Positions 36,758 through 45,920 of a stretch of 64,000 nt of DNA are shown piece after piece. This DNA is from Anaerosporobacter mobilis DSM 15930 (lineage in GTDB: Bacteria > Bacillota > Clostridia > Lachnospirales > Lachnospiraceae). The notes under the pieces were generated by a model. That model saw nothing but the letters and a program-made list of their open reading frames with translations. It had not been told where the DNA came from and made no database searches. A program made the position numbers and the translations under genes. Position 1 is the stretch's first letter; each line of letters starts with the position of its first letter. Location: contig NZ_FRCP01000017.1 of assembly GCF_900142955.1 (NCBI RefSeq), forward strand, positions 62,001 to 126,000, written 5' to 3'.

Positions 36758-38263
36758 TTACCATCTTCTCAAAATAGTCTTTCTCTCAATTGGATCTAAT
36801 TTACTAATTCTAGGATCCTCATAATAAGAATCACTCTTTACGTGAGTGGTTGAAACTTCTTCAAATATTGCACCCTTTGTAGAAGTGAACGAATGCTTTT
36901 CACCACGTAATACAGTTTGAATATCTCCAGGCTTCATATATCTTTCCTTACCTTCAATATTAACTAACAAATCCCCATATAATAATTGGAATGTCTCTTC
37001 CTTCACTTTATGCGCATGGATCGGGTGCTTTTGTCCAGGTAATACAATTAATAATTTCTTGCAATATTCTCTATTAATAATACTAATGATAATCGCACCA
37101 ATTTGTCTAAAGTGTTGCATTCCAAAATGGTGTGAAAGTTCAACTTCGAAATCCTCTCCTAATGCAATCCCTGCCTCATAAAGCATACCTTTCGCATCAT
37201 GAATAACACTTCTCACTTGACTTATTTGTGTAACTTTTCTTTTTTCATGAAGTTCTTCATTGACTTTATAATCTTTACTCGCAATAATCCCTTCGATAAA
37301 TTCACCACTATTCATTTGCTTGTCATGGCATGGCATAGCAAAGAATACGTCTTCTCTATGAATTTCTTCACCTGCTTTTATATTTTTATTAAGATAGACC
37401 CCACGCATAAGCGAATTCAAAGAGTCAATTTCCTCTTGGCTTACATATTTATCATTTTCTTTCTTTGTTGTACACATAGACTTTGCATTAACTGCTGCTT
37501 GAACCCAACGATCGGCTTGTTCAGGATTCATTGAATACGAATTAAGAGTAATTGTTTCAGTTGGCAACCCAACATGTCTCTCTAAAATTCGTGCACCTTT
37601 CGCTACCGCTAACATTGGGACTGTATTATCATCTGGGTCTTCATGTCCAGAATATCCGATCGTTACTTCTGGGTAACGACGATTCATACGGTCAATAAAA
37701 TCCAATTGTAATCTTTCCATTGGTGCTGGATATTCGGCAACACAGTGTAAGAAAGCAAATTCACACCCTTTATGAGTGAAGAAATTATATAATTTATCAA
37801 TATCAGATAATGTCTTACCTCCTGTTGATATTATAATAGGTTTTTGCGTTCTTGCGACTTCTGTAAGAAACGGCCAATCAAGTGCGCTACAACTTGCTAC
37901 TTTAATAATATCGACTCCTTGATCCATACACCAACCAACACTATCCTCATCAAATGGTGTAACCATTGTAATCATTCCTTCTTCACGAACTGCGTCTACT
38001 AGTTGTGTGAATTGATCATATGTAAGACGAGTACTCATAAATCTTGGTATATGATTTACATCTGTTCTATCTTTATAATCAGGATGAATAAAAGTATCCA
38101 AATTTCTATACTGTAATTTTACTGCAGCCTTAATATTATGTTTACGCGCAATTTTCCCCATAGCATGAATGATATCAATACCATGTTCTACACTTCCTTG
38201 ATGACTATTAGCCATCTCAAAGATAAATAAATCATCAAAAATATGATTTTGTTTTTCCATCAT
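36758..38263 (-). CDS. NeuB-family nonulosonate synthase with SAF domain and C-terminal cupin
   Basis: At 501 residues this is much longer than PseI (about 345). Residues 1-290 are a NeuB-type PEP-condensing barrel (FIFEMANSHQGS, KLQYRNLDTF, GYSGHEDP, ERHVGL). About 295-360 is an SAF domain (RGVYLNKNIKAGEEI). Residues about 380-480 form a cupin (LPGQKHPIHAHKVKEETFQLLYGDL, KPGDIQTVLRGEKHSF). It is a second, different nonulosonate synthase in the locus; the cupin might isomerise or bind a sugar. Two ATGs are adjacent at the start (38263 and 38260), the second better spaced from AGGAG. Confidence 0.82.
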   Translation of the reverse strand: MMEKQNHIFDDLFIFEMANSHQGSVEHGIDIIHAMGKIARKHNIKAAVKLQYRNLDTFIHPDYKDRTDVNHIPRFMSTRLTYDQFTQLVDAVREEGMITMVTPFDEDSVGWCMDQGVDIIKVASCSALDWPFLTEVARTQKPIIISTGGKTLSDIDKLYNFFTHKGCEFAFLHCVAEYPAPMERLQLDFIDRMNRRYPEVTIGYSGHEDPDDNTVPMLAVAKGARILERHVGLPTETITLNSYSMNPEQADRWVQAAVNAKSMCTTKKENDKYVSQEEIDSLNSLMRGVYLNKNIKAGEEIHREDVFFAMPCHDKQMNSGEFIEGIIASKDYKVNEELHEKRKVTQISQVRSVIHDAKGMLYEAGIALGEDFEVELSHHFGMQHFRQIGAIIISIINREYCKKLLIVLPGQKHPIHAHKVKEETFQLLYGDLLVNIEGKERYMKPGDIQTVLRGEKHSFTSTKGAIFEEVSTTHVKSDSYYEDPRISKLDPIERKTILRRW

Positions 38264-38307
38264 AAACTCCTCTCGTTCACAAAGAATATCAAATATTATT
38301 TGATATT

Positions 38308-39318
38308 CTATTTATCAAGAAACATCTCTAACAATACATTCATATCAATAAATTTATCATCAATATAATAATCGGCATTTGGCTTGCCAAAATTAAGCTC
38401 ATGATACTTTACTCCCCATTTTGATAGTTGATTTTTAGTAACCTCAGACCAATCCATGCCCGTTACATACCCTCTTGCAGTAAAAAGAATAATCTCATTG
38501 CCCATATCATATAATTTATTCACTACTTCAATCATGGTAGAATTGGCTTCTGATAATTCATAATTATTATTAGGCTCTAATTTTGCTATAACGCCATCAA
38601 TATCAAATACAAAGCGTTTACCACCGTTGGTAATTCTAAGCTGATTCTTTGCACGTTCTAGTTCTTCCTCTGTATCGATATCATAGTTATCTTCCATCTC
38701 ATAACCTAATATTGTTTTTCCAGACATCGAACGTTCTTCTAATATAACCCGTCCTCGTACTACATCAATACATGCATTCTGATAATATGCTATCGGCAAT
38801 TCTTGACGTGGCATATTATAACACTCTGGAATATCTGTTGCAATCGGTAGAATGGTACCATTTTCACCTTTCTTCCACATCTTATAGGGAATTTCAGTTG
38901 CCATAACCATACTCCGTACAGAGTCCGCATATTCATTCTCCTGTAACATCATAATCATTCGATCGATATCCTCAGGATTTCTTATTGGATAAGTAGGTCT
39001 TAATTGAACTACTATATCAGCTTCGTAACCTTCTGTCTTTTTTAGATACATAAGGCAATGATAAAACACATCAATATCAAGAGATGTATCTTCAGCAAAT
39101 TCAGCTGGACGAATAAAAGGTGTTTCGGCGCCATATTCTCTTGCAATCTTTGCATATTCTTCACTATCTGTACTAACAATAACTCGATTAATCAGTTTAG
39201 ACCGTAATGCATGTTCGATCGAATAGGAAATCATTGGTTTTCCATTAATTAGTCGTATATTTTTATGCGGTACACTTTTCGAGCCACTTCTTGCTGGTAT
39301 TATCGCGAGTATATTCAC
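38308..39318 (-). CDS. Bifunctional CMP-nonulosonate synthetase with C-terminal HAD phosphatase-like domain
   Basis: The 336-residue protein has an N-terminal cytidylyltransferase (IIPARSGSKSVPHKNIR at 6-22, RPTYPIRNPEDID, YYQNACIDV) and, from about residue 233, a HAD domain (FVFDIDGVIAKL, ILFTARGY, FGKPNADYYIDDK). The HAD part may dephosphorylate a nonulosonate 9-phosphate. Such a fusion would suit a pathway whose synthase makes the phosphorylated acid, unlike the PseI route. It lies 45 bases upstream of the synthase-cupin gene. Confidence 0.82.
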   Translation of the reverse strand: MNILAIIPARSGSKSVPHKNIRLINGKPMISYSIEHALRSKLINRVIVSTDSEEYAKIAREYGAETPFIRPAEFAEDTSLDIDVFYHCLMYLKKTEGYEADIVVQLRPTYPIRNPEDIDRMIMMLQENEYADSVRSMVMATEIPYKMWKKGENGTILPIATDIPECYNMPRQELPIAYYQNACIDVVRGRVILEERSMSGKTILGYEMEDNYDIDTEEELERAKNQLRITNGGKRFVFDIDGVIAKLEPNNNYELSEANSTMIEVVNKLYDMGNEIILFTARGYVTGMDWSEVTKNQLSKWGVKYHELNFGKPNADYYIDDKFIDMNVLLEMFLDK

Positions 39319-39350
39319 CTTACTTCCTCCTTCATATACCTATAAAACGC

Positions 39351-40253
39351 CTAATCTTCAAGTTCAATTACAGCGAATAAAGTATCTGTTTGTTTTGCTT
39401 TTACAAGACATTTTACGTATTCTTCGTTAACTTCATTCGATAAAATATTTTTATAATATCCATTTCCACTCGGCAATCCCTTTGCTAGCCAATGGAAATG
39501 ATTAGATAAATCATATCTCTGTATAAAACGGATTTCAGACTTAAATCCTGCAAGATCAAATATATAATTTAGACCTACCTCATTAAAGTTAAATATATGC
39601 GCTTTTTTATAATAGAAGTTTTTAAAGGCATCGTTTTCAAAAGTTTTCACCATAATATCGTCTACATTTGGGACTTCTATATATATTTTACCGCAAGTTT
39701 TTAATTGTTTTTTTAATCTTTGTAAGAATTCCACTGGGTATTCAATATGCTCAAGCACATGAAACATAAATATCTTATCAAACTTTTGTTCAAAATCCCA
39801 TGGATTCTTAGCAGTCTTAATCTTTGGATTTGCAATAACTTCCTCAATGTACCCCCTAGCACCGCTATCCCATTCTGTTCCGTATGCAAGATGAACATGT
39901 TCAGAAATTGCTGACAAAAAATACCCTACAGAAGTGCCAACCTCAAGAATATCATCTGATTCTTTTAGCTCACTTAACACACGCTTTACACGTATTTTTG
40001 CCTCCGGAGTAAAATTATTGAATATGTTATCCATATATGATTTTTCATAATATGCTTTTGTATGAACTTCTGCACGAAATTCTCCATCATAATAGGCCTC
40101 TAACTCAGTCTCTTTCGGAAGTGGATATATAAAGTGCGTGTGACACTTTGTGCATTGATACATCTTAAGAATATCATCTGTAACATTTCTAATCGAATTA
40201 TTTATTGGTAATACTTCCTCATTTCCGCATAATGTACATTTTACTCTTTCCAT
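39351..40253 (-). CDS. SAM-dependent methyltransferase with N-terminal zinc-ribbon-like cysteines
   Basis: This 300-residue protein starts with CTLCGNE and CTKCHTHF, two CxxC pairs that likely bind zinc, followed by a class I methyltransferase (ILEVGTSVGYFLSAI near 102-116, MFHVLEHIEYP). Such proteins methylate sugars in surface-glycan loci. It starts 14 bases after the Maf gene ends. Confidence 0.78.
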   Translation of the reverse strand: MERVKCTLCGNEEVLPINNSIRNVTDDILKMYQCTKCHTHFIYPLPKETELEAYYDGEFRAEVHTKAYYEKSYMDNIFNNFTPEAKIRVKRVLSELKESDDILEVGTSVGYFLSAISEHVHLAYGTEWDSGARGYIEEVIANPKIKTAKNPWDFEQKFDKIFMFHVLEHIEYPVEFLQRLKKQLKTCGKIYIEVPNVDDIMVKTFENDAFKNFYYKKAHIFNFNEVGLNYIFDLAGFKSEIRFIQRYDLSNHFHWLAKGLPSGNGYYKNILSNEVNEEYVKCLVKAKQTDTLFAVIELED

Positions 40254-40266
40254 ATAATATCCTCTT

Positions 40267-41952
40267 TTAACTATAGTATTTATTTACTACATCTTCTAAT
40301 CTCATTAATTTCGTGCCATTTATATATGCTCCACCCTCGGTTGCATCTATAAATTCAACACCATTAGAAGTTGTACGTATCCGCTCTTCAATCCATCTTC
40401 GATATACATCTAGATGTTTATTTGTCTTTACCAAATCCCCATTAACATCTTTAACAGTTTTTAAGTCATTATCAGCAGCTAGATGCCTTCTTGAAGTACC
40501 TTCAGCATGTACGAGATTGTTGGGATAAGCCAAATCTAAGCCTACAAACACAATCCTTTTCGCGCCAAGTGATATAGCTACATCTAACGCTGTTGTTGAA
40601 ACACTTCCGCCTGTTTTATATACCTTGTATCCTTTCTCTTTTGCAAATTCCTCCGCCATAGAAAAACCTTCTTGACAGATTAAGTACTTCTTACCTAGAT
40701 ATCTTTTTGCAAATTCTTTATAGGCTGAAGAAAGAATCAACATTGGTATAGTCTCATTTTCTAACCCAGCAATTTGCGAAATTACTCTAGCGTTTCCATC
40801 TGATAGTATCACATAATCCGGTCTGATGCCAGCGGCCATTAATTTTCTATACACAGTTCCTGTTGCTAATATAACCCCATTTTCTCCAATATTTTTTAAC
40901 ATATTATAGTTCAAATCAAGTGAAGGCCCTGCAGCGATAATATATATATCTTTATCTTTCCACAGAGGAAATAGTTCATCCACATAACTATCATAATTGT
41001 GCACATTATATCGAAAATTGCCCTTCAGAATTCCTTTTTGATTTTTAACCGATTGGTAATGGAGAAAATATTCTTCCATACGATCACGTATATTTGCTTC
41101 CTCAATAATTCTTAACGATGGTTCATGGATGGCAAATTCAGTATCTTCATCAACCTCATTGAGCTTTGTTGCTAATTTCGTATGATCTGGATCATAGTGA
41201 ACACGAACTTGTCCACTTAGCAAACACCTTTCTAAAACACCATAGACAATAGCTAATTGTAACATAGCTAAATTAGATTCATAAACATCAATTTCTATGT
41301 AACTATCAATCTCACACAATTGACAGATATGATATCCTAACCCCAATCCATATACAATATATTTATGCTTATCATCTGAATACCAAGTGGTCGCCATAAT
41401 TGCAGCTTCAAATTGTGGATTATTATTACTATGAAAATAGAACTCCTTACCTTCAAAAAAACACTTTACTGTAGGGAATCCACTCGCAGTATATTCACAA
41501 TGAAGTTCTGCTTTTCCATTAACCTCCATTTGTGATTGTAGATATAAATCTTTATCAGTCTTTATTATGGCTTGTAGATTTTTCTCTTCATTTATATTCA
41601 AAAGATTATAATCTAACTCAGTAATTATCCATTCTTGTATCTTAATAACAAATGGACGTAATTGTAGCTCCAGTAAATCAGAAAGCAGAATATAATCTCT
41701 ATTCTCTTGAGTTTGTAAGATATTATTAAGTATATTCAATAAAGTTTCTTCATTATAATTTGTATCATAATTATCTAGTTTAGTAATCACTAAGTCATAA
41801 TTTGATATTAGTTTTTCAAGCTTATTAATTAAAATTTCAAATTTACGAATCCCTTTATCAAAATTTTGTTGTCGAAAATACAATACAATATTATCAAGCA
41901 TTTCAATCACTAAACAATTATTTTCTAATATTTCATCAGTCCTTGTCAACAC
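40267..41952 (-). CDS. Maf-type flagellin glycosyltransferase (DUF115/MptE-like)
   Basis: The start is GTG with GGAGG seven bases upstream. This 561-residue protein has the Maf core: YIIAAGPSLDLN, PDYVILSDGNARV, TGGSVSTTALDVAISLGAKRIVFVGLDLAYPN and a late EGGAYINGTK. Maf proteins transfer CMP-activated nonulosonic acid to Ser/Thr of flagellin in the cytoplasm. The first 120 residues are a helical domain that also occurs as a separate 104-residue protein (43927-44241). It is one of two tandem Maf genes close to the flagellin gene. Confidence 0.87.
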   Translation of the reverse strand: MLTRTDEILENNCLVIEMLDNIVLYFRQQNFDKGIRKFEILINKLEKLISNYDLVITKLDNYDTNYNEETLLNILNNILQTQENRDYILLSDLLELQLRPFVIKIQEWIITELDYNLLNINEEKNLQAIIKTDKDLYLQSQMEVNGKAELHCEYTASGFPTVKCFFEGKEFYFHSNNNPQFEAAIMATTWYSDDKHKYIVYGLGLGYHICQLCEIDSYIEIDVYESNLAMLQLAIVYGVLERCLLSGQVRVHYDPDHTKLATKLNEVDEDTEFAIHEPSLRIIEEANIRDRMEEYFLHYQSVKNQKGILKGNFRYNVHNYDSYVDELFPLWKDKDIYIIAAGPSLDLNYNMLKNIGENGVILATGTVYRKLMAAGIRPDYVILSDGNARVISQIAGLENETIPMLILSSAYKEFAKRYLGKKYLICQEGFSMAEEFAKEKGYKVYKTGGSVSTTALDVAISLGAKRIVFVGLDLAYPNNLVHAEGTSRRHLAADNDLKTVKDVNGDLVKTNKHLDVYRRWIEERIRTTSNGVEFIDATEGGAYINGTKLMRLEDVVNKYYS

Positions 41953-41972
41953 TTTTATTCCTCCTATTACTC

Positions 41973-43817
41973 TTAGCTTTCCATAGAAAGTATTAAAGTA
42001 TCCAGTTTAAGTAATAACTTCTCTATCGCTTTATTCAAAGATTCATATACACATTTAGATTTTCCATACACGTGAGCGCGATTATCCTTTTGCTCCTTAA
42101 ACTTCACAAATAAATCCTGATATTCTTTCATAGTTGTAGCATAAGTATATTGCTCCAAAATTTCATTAACTGCGGATTTATTAATATAATCATTTATTTT
42201 AAAAAGTTGATTCACGTTATCTCTCATCCGATAAGATTCATAATTAACCTTACCGTTTTCCAGAATCAGTTCTTCTGTTATCTGCAGTGCCTTATCTATC
42301 TTTTGTTTTATATTGAGCAACTCACTTTGTAATGATTTTATAGCTTTGCATCCCATTTCTTTATTAGTAATATTATCTATTTTCTTATCATCCAATTGTT
42401 TAAATATACGACTGGCATCAAAATCTTCTAAGCAATATTTATCAATTGCTTCCTTCAATGAAAGAACCTCTGTCCCTTGAATCTTGGCACCGCCTTCAGT
42501 CGCATTGACAACTACGCCATCAAATTGTGGTATTGTTTCATTATACCAACAGAGATACTTATACCAATCAAACCTTGTTTTTAATAGATTTCCATTGTTT
42601 CCTTCGACTAATTCATGATATTCAGTTGAAATATCCTCCTGCAATCTTTGTCCCATAGCATGTGAAGCATCTCCCTCAAAAGCCAAATCTTGCCCTATAA
42701 GAATTATCGTCTTACTACCAAGATACCTTGCTATTTCAAAAGCTGTAGTAGCAACAGAGCCTGCACCTTGTAGGTTAGCTGACTTTGTATTTATTCCCTT
42801 AAGTTGTTTGATTAAACCTTCATCATCAAAAAATATTTTCCTAGCCTTATTCGCTCTAATAACCTCGGGATTAGCTGTCACACTGGCAAGCATTGGTGTA
42901 TTTATAGAAATAGAATTTTGAAAATGGCTTAATGATTTTCTAACGTCAACACTAATGATAAAATCTGGTTCCACTCCAAAATGATATAAATATTTTGCCG
43001 CTGAATCTACCGCCAAAATCAGAGCCTTTCCTTTCGCTTCTTTAAGGAAACTAGCATTCTTCGTTAATGACGGTCCCGATGCAACAAGAATAATCGGAAT
43101 ATTAGCTTGTACCATATTTTCACATTCTTCAAGCATATTAGAACTAAGTATAGTCAACAGGTTATCAATTTCAGCCTCCGCCCATCTTTCTCCAAACATA
43201 GTAGCGGTATTACGATTCATGATTGCAGATATAAATATATTATTATACATCTCCATGAACCATTGTAACTCCTCATTAAATAACGTTTCATACTGTGGTA
43301 TTGGAAATAATGTGATCTGTCCTCGCATTACTTCCAATTCATATTTCCTCAATATTTCAGAAAGACTTTCTTGATTTAACCCCTCAACGATAAGGAAAAA
43401 ATTTTCATCTTTAAAAATATCAGCAATATCATACATTTCGATCGTACTAAGAAACATATCTATGCAAGGTTCATACACAATAACAACCTCATCTGGTTCT
43501 CTTTTTTTTAATAAAGAACGTATAAAATAACCATTACCGAATCCAAACCCCAAAAAAACCCTTTTACTTCTCCCATATGTAATAGAATCATATTGTTCTG
43601 CCCAGCGATCTGCTTCATATTCAGGATTATAATTACTATTCAAACGTAAAATTTTATCTTCTTTTTTTATCACTGAATACAAGCTCTTATTATACGCAAC
43701 ATCTGTTTGAATTAACAGTGTTTCCACAGCTTGATATTCTTCAATAGCTTCTAGTGCATTGTATAAATACAATGCTTCTTGTTTTATAATTTCTAGATTA
43801 TTTTTTTTCATTCCCAT
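41973..43817 (-). CDS. Maf-type flagellin glycosyltransferase (DUF115/MptE-like), second copy
   Basis: A 614-residue protein with a Maf N-terminal domain (FLGFGFGNGYFIRSLL, VVIVYEPCIDMF), the DUF115 core (ILVASGPSLTKN, PDFIISVDVRKS, GAGSVATTAFEIARYLGSKTIILIGQDLAF, HAMG), ATEGGAKIQGTE, and a C-terminal helical tail of about 130 residues. It differs widely from the 561-residue Maf, so the two may use different CMP-sugars or sites, which fits two nonulosonate pathways in the locus. AGGAG is ten bases upstream of the ATG. Confidence 0.87.
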   Translation of the reverse strand: MGMKKNNLEIIKQEALYLYNALEAIEEYQAVETLLIQTDVAYNKSLYSVIKKEDKILRLNSNYNPEYEADRWAEQYDSITYGRSKRVFLGFGFGNGYFIRSLLKKREPDEVVIVYEPCIDMFLSTIEMYDIADIFKDENFFLIVEGLNQESLSEILRKYELEVMRGQITLFPIPQYETLFNEELQWFMEMYNNIFISAIMNRNTATMFGERWAEAEIDNLLTILSSNMLEECENMVQANIPIILVASGPSLTKNASFLKEAKGKALILAVDSAAKYLYHFGVEPDFIISVDVRKSLSHFQNSISINTPMLASVTANPEVIRANKARKIFFDDEGLIKQLKGINTKSANLQGAGSVATTAFEIARYLGSKTIILIGQDLAFEGDASHAMGQRLQEDISTEYHELVEGNNGNLLKTRFDWYKYLCWYNETIPQFDGVVVNATEGGAKIQGTEVLSLKEAIDKYCLEDFDASRIFKQLDDKKIDNITNKEMGCKAIKSLQSELLNIKQKIDKALQITEELILENGKVNYESYRMRDNVNQLFKINDYINKSAVNEILEQYTYATTMKEYQDLFVKFKEQKDNRAHVYGKSKCVYESLNKAIEKLLLKLDTLILSMES

Positions 43818-43845
43818 GTTTTATATGCTCCTATTATTTTTAATG

Positions 43846-43891
43846 GAATATTGCGAAATAAAACAACTGTGTATTTTATTTCGCAATATTC
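43846..43891 (-). repeat. Perfect 18-bp inverted repeat between the small gene and the Maf gene
   Basis: GAATATTGCGAAATAAAA (43846-43863) and its exact complement (43874-43891) with a 10-base loop. No T-run follows on the minus strand, so it is more likely an RNA processing or stability element, or a protein-binding palindrome, than a simple terminator. Confidence 0.7.
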
Positions 43892-43926
43892 TATTTTCAC
43901 TACCGCATAATGCATAATTCTATTAT

Positions 43927-44241
43927 CTAAAGAAACCGTTGAATTTCATATAATTGTTCTACAAATTCAAAGTGCATTACATCACTAAACATAACGATAT
44001 CGTTTTCTTGTAAAGCTTGCAATCCCAAGTTTAAGGCTTTATTCAACTTTATAATATCCACCGGAATTTCTTTATTCGTATCTTTTATATACACTATTTC
44101 ATCCATAACATCAGATAATTTTGACAATACGCAGTCTAATTTACTATATCCCTCTTCTTTTTTTTGTTGGTAAAAACATAATGTTATCTCGTCTAGTAAC
44201 ATTATTAATTCATTTACATTATTCTTAATTTTAACTTCCAT
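43927..44241 (-). CDS. Small helical protein resembling the N-terminal domain of the 561-residue Maf protein
   Basis: A 104-residue all-helical acidic protein. It aligns with residues 14-110 of the Maf protein at 40267-41952: MLDEITLCFYQQ versus MLDNIVLYFRQQ, then a matched ending (ALQENDIVMFSDVMHFEF versus TQENRDYILLSDLLELQL). It starts the Maf operon with a good SD (GGAGGAG). It may be an accessory subunit of the glycosylation machinery or bind flagellin. No known family name is certain. Confidence 0.6.
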   Translation of the reverse strand: MEVKIKNNVNELIMLLDEITLCFYQQKKEEGYSKLDCVLSKLSDVMDEIVYIKDTNKEIPVDIIKLNKALNLGLQALQENDIVMFSDVMHFEFVEQLYEIQRFL

Positions 44242-44277
44242 GTACTCCTCCGCAATATCATTATTCTATAAATTCTT

Positions 44278-44286
44278 ATTATATCA
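44278..44286 (-). promoter_or_regulatory. Extended -10 promoter of the small gene and Maf operon
   Basis: Minus strand TGATATAAT (44286-44278), an extended -10 element, lies 37 bases before the ATG at 44241 and after the flagellin terminator. No good -35 is seen. It would separate Maf-operon expression from sigma-28 control of flagellin. Confidence 0.45.
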
Positions 44287-44340
44287 CTTGCAATTACTCA
44301 GATGAATCAGTCTACGCTCGCGATATTCATAATTAAAGAA

Positions 44341-44367
44341 AAAAGGTTGGCAAAATGCCAACCTTTT
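44341..44367 (-). terminator. Flagellin gene terminator
   Basis: AAAAGGTTGGCA and TGCCAACCTTTT form a perfect 12-bp stem with a 3-base loop, 22 bases after the flagellin stop. On the minus strand the right arm runs into further Ts (TTTTTTTCTTT). Confidence 0.92.
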
Positions 44368-44388
44368 TATCTAAGAACAGAATTAAAA

Positions 44389-45204
44389 TTAACCAATAAT
44401 TGATAATACACCTTGTGTAGATTGGTTAGCTTGAGCAAGCATTGATTGAGCTGCTTGTTGAAGAATGTTGTTCTTAGAGAATTTAACCATTTCATCTGCC
44501 ATATTAACGTCACGAATACGTGATTCAGCTGCAGTTAAGTTTTCTGCTGTATTATCAGCATTAGCAATAGTATGCTCTAATCTGTTTTGAACAGCACCAA
44601 GATCTGATCTGAATTCAGAAACTGACTTTAATGCAGCATCAAGAGTTTTAATGTAAGCTGTTGCTTTAGTAAATGTAGATACATTTTCTTTTGCTTTTTC
44701 AATCTTTAATGCTGTTGCAGTCATTTTAGCAGTGTTTACTGAAATTTTTTGATTACTATTAGCACCTACTTGGAAATCAAGTGTCTTCTTAGAATTAAGA
44801 AGTTTCTTAGTATTGAATTCTGTTTCATTAGCAATACGACTAATTTCAGTTTGTAACTGATCCATTTCTTTAGAGATGGCAGTTCTATCTTCAGAAGCAT
44901 TAGTATCATTAGCTGCTTGTACAGTTAATTCTCTCATTCTTTGGATGATTGAGTGAGTTTCATTTAAAGCACCTTCAGCTGTTTGAATTAAAGAGATACC
45001 ATCTTGAGCGTTTGTTGAGCCTTGCTCTAAACCTCTGATTTGTCCTCTCATCTTTTCAGAAATAGAAAGACCAGCAGCGTCATCACCAGCGCGGTTAATT
45101 CTATAACCAGAAGATAATTTTTCTGTAGATTTTTGTAAGTTACCAGTAGTGATACCTAATTGTCTGCTAGTATTAGCAGCTGTCATATTATGTTGAATAA
45201 TCAT
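44389..45204 (-). CDS. hag: Flagellin
   Basis: This 271-residue protein has the conserved flagellin N-terminus (IIQHNMTAANTSRQL, KLSSGYRINRAGDDAAGLSISE) and C-terminus (SRIRDVNMADEMVKFSK, NILQQAAQSMLAQANQ). The central part is short, so it is a D0/D1 filament with a reduced outer domain; Ser/Thr-rich parts around 150-200 are the likely glycan sites. It has its own sigma-28 promoter, a leader hairpin with a CsrA-type GGA, the SD AAGGAGG, and a strong terminator. It lies between the export-chaperone genes and the glycosylation locus. Confidence 0.96.
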   Translation of the reverse strand: MIIQHNMTAANTSRQLGITTGNLQKSTEKLSSGYRINRAGDDAAGLSISEKMRGQIRGLEQGSTNAQDGISLIQTAEGALNETHSIIQRMRELTVQAANDTNASEDRTAISKEMDQLQTEISRIANETEFNTKKLLNSKKTLDFQVGANSNQKISVNTAKMTATALKIEKAKENVSTFTKATAYIKTLDAALKSVSEFRSDLGAVQNRLEHTIANADNTAENLTAAESRIRDVNMADEMVKFSKNNILQQAAQSMLAQANQSTQGVLSIIG

Positions 45205-45227
45205 ATTGTTTTCCTCCTTGAATTACC

Positions 45228-45245
45228 AGCAGCATCCATGCTGCT
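45228..45245 (-). promoter_or_regulatory. Flagellin leader hairpin with GGA loop (probable CsrA site)
   Basis: AGCAGCATCCATGCTGCT is an 18-base perfect palindrome; in the mRNA the loop reads AUGGAU, exposing GGA as in CsrA targets. The SD (CAAGGAGGAA, about ten bases downstream) also has GGA and could be the second site. csrA and fliW are encoded at 49387-50085. Confidence 0.65.
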
Positions 45246-45337
45246 TAAATTATGTTTTTTACCGAAGAAACTCACAATAATTAACTTTAGGCCGTACGCT
45301 CCCGAGCTAATTATAATAATTTTCTTTTACAATTTAT

Positions 45338-45364
45338 TTATCGACTTATTATATAAAAAACTTA
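45338..45364 (-). promoter_or_regulatory. Sigma-28 promoter of flagellin
   Basis: Minus strand TAAG (45364-45361), a 15-base spacer and GTCGATAA (45345-45338), close to the consensus TAAA-N15-GCCGATAA. The start site would be about 125 bases before the ATG. Confidence 0.8.
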
Positions 45365-45383
45365 ACAGCAAAAAATAAAATAT

Positions 45384-45866
45384 TTATTTTTTTTTGTCAA
45401 GAAAGTACGATTGTCCTTGATGTTGATTTGCCATATTCTGATAATATTTCGAAGCACTTGTATTACTCATCTTAAATTCACGTATTTCTTTCTTTTTGTT
45501 AGCACTATATTGTTCAAAACGAACCTTATTTCGAAGCTCACTTGTCTGAAGTACTACACCTAAATCTGTGATTTTTTTTATTAAACCTTGCATCTGTTCT
45601 ATCTCTTCATGATACTCTTCTCTATGTAACTGAATTTCTTCCTTCACACGTTCAAATAACTTCTCGAATCCTGTATCAAGTAAATTCAATTGCTCGATCC
45701 ATTTTTGCTTCTCATCAATCAAATCACCAAATTGATCAAGGTCCACTTCTTCTTCTTTTAAGACATGTTCTTGTTCCTGAGTATATCCAATGATTTTCTC
45801 AAGAACCTCTATCTTTCTATTTAATGATTGAATCATCACTTGTATATATGTTGAATTATTATCCAA
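45384..45866 (-). CDS. FliT/FlgN-like flagellar chaperone
   Basis: A 160-residue acidic helical protein with long coiled-coil segments (residues about 10-125). Sequence is typical of the poorly conserved FliT/FlgN export-chaperone class, and it follows fliS by 54 bases. It probably binds an axial protein such as FliD before export. The exact class cannot be settled by motif. Confidence 0.55.
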   Translation of the reverse strand: MDNNSTYIQVMIQSLNRKIEVLEKIIGYTQEQEHVLKEEEVDLDQFGDLIDEKQKWIEQLNLLDTGFEKLFERVKEEIQLHREEYHEEIEQMQGLIKKITDLGVVLQTSELRNKVRFEQYSANKKKEIREFKMSNTSASKYYQNMANQHQGQSYFLDKKK

Positions 45867-45920
45867 TTTGGCACCTCTTATATTTTCTCATTATACAACT
45901 ATGAGTATCAATATTTAAAT

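Noticed and set aside
45371..45391. A/T-only palindrome after the fliT-like gene as a terminator
   Set aside because: It consists solely of A and T with a very weak stem and overlaps the stop codon; chance is likely in such AT-rich DNA.
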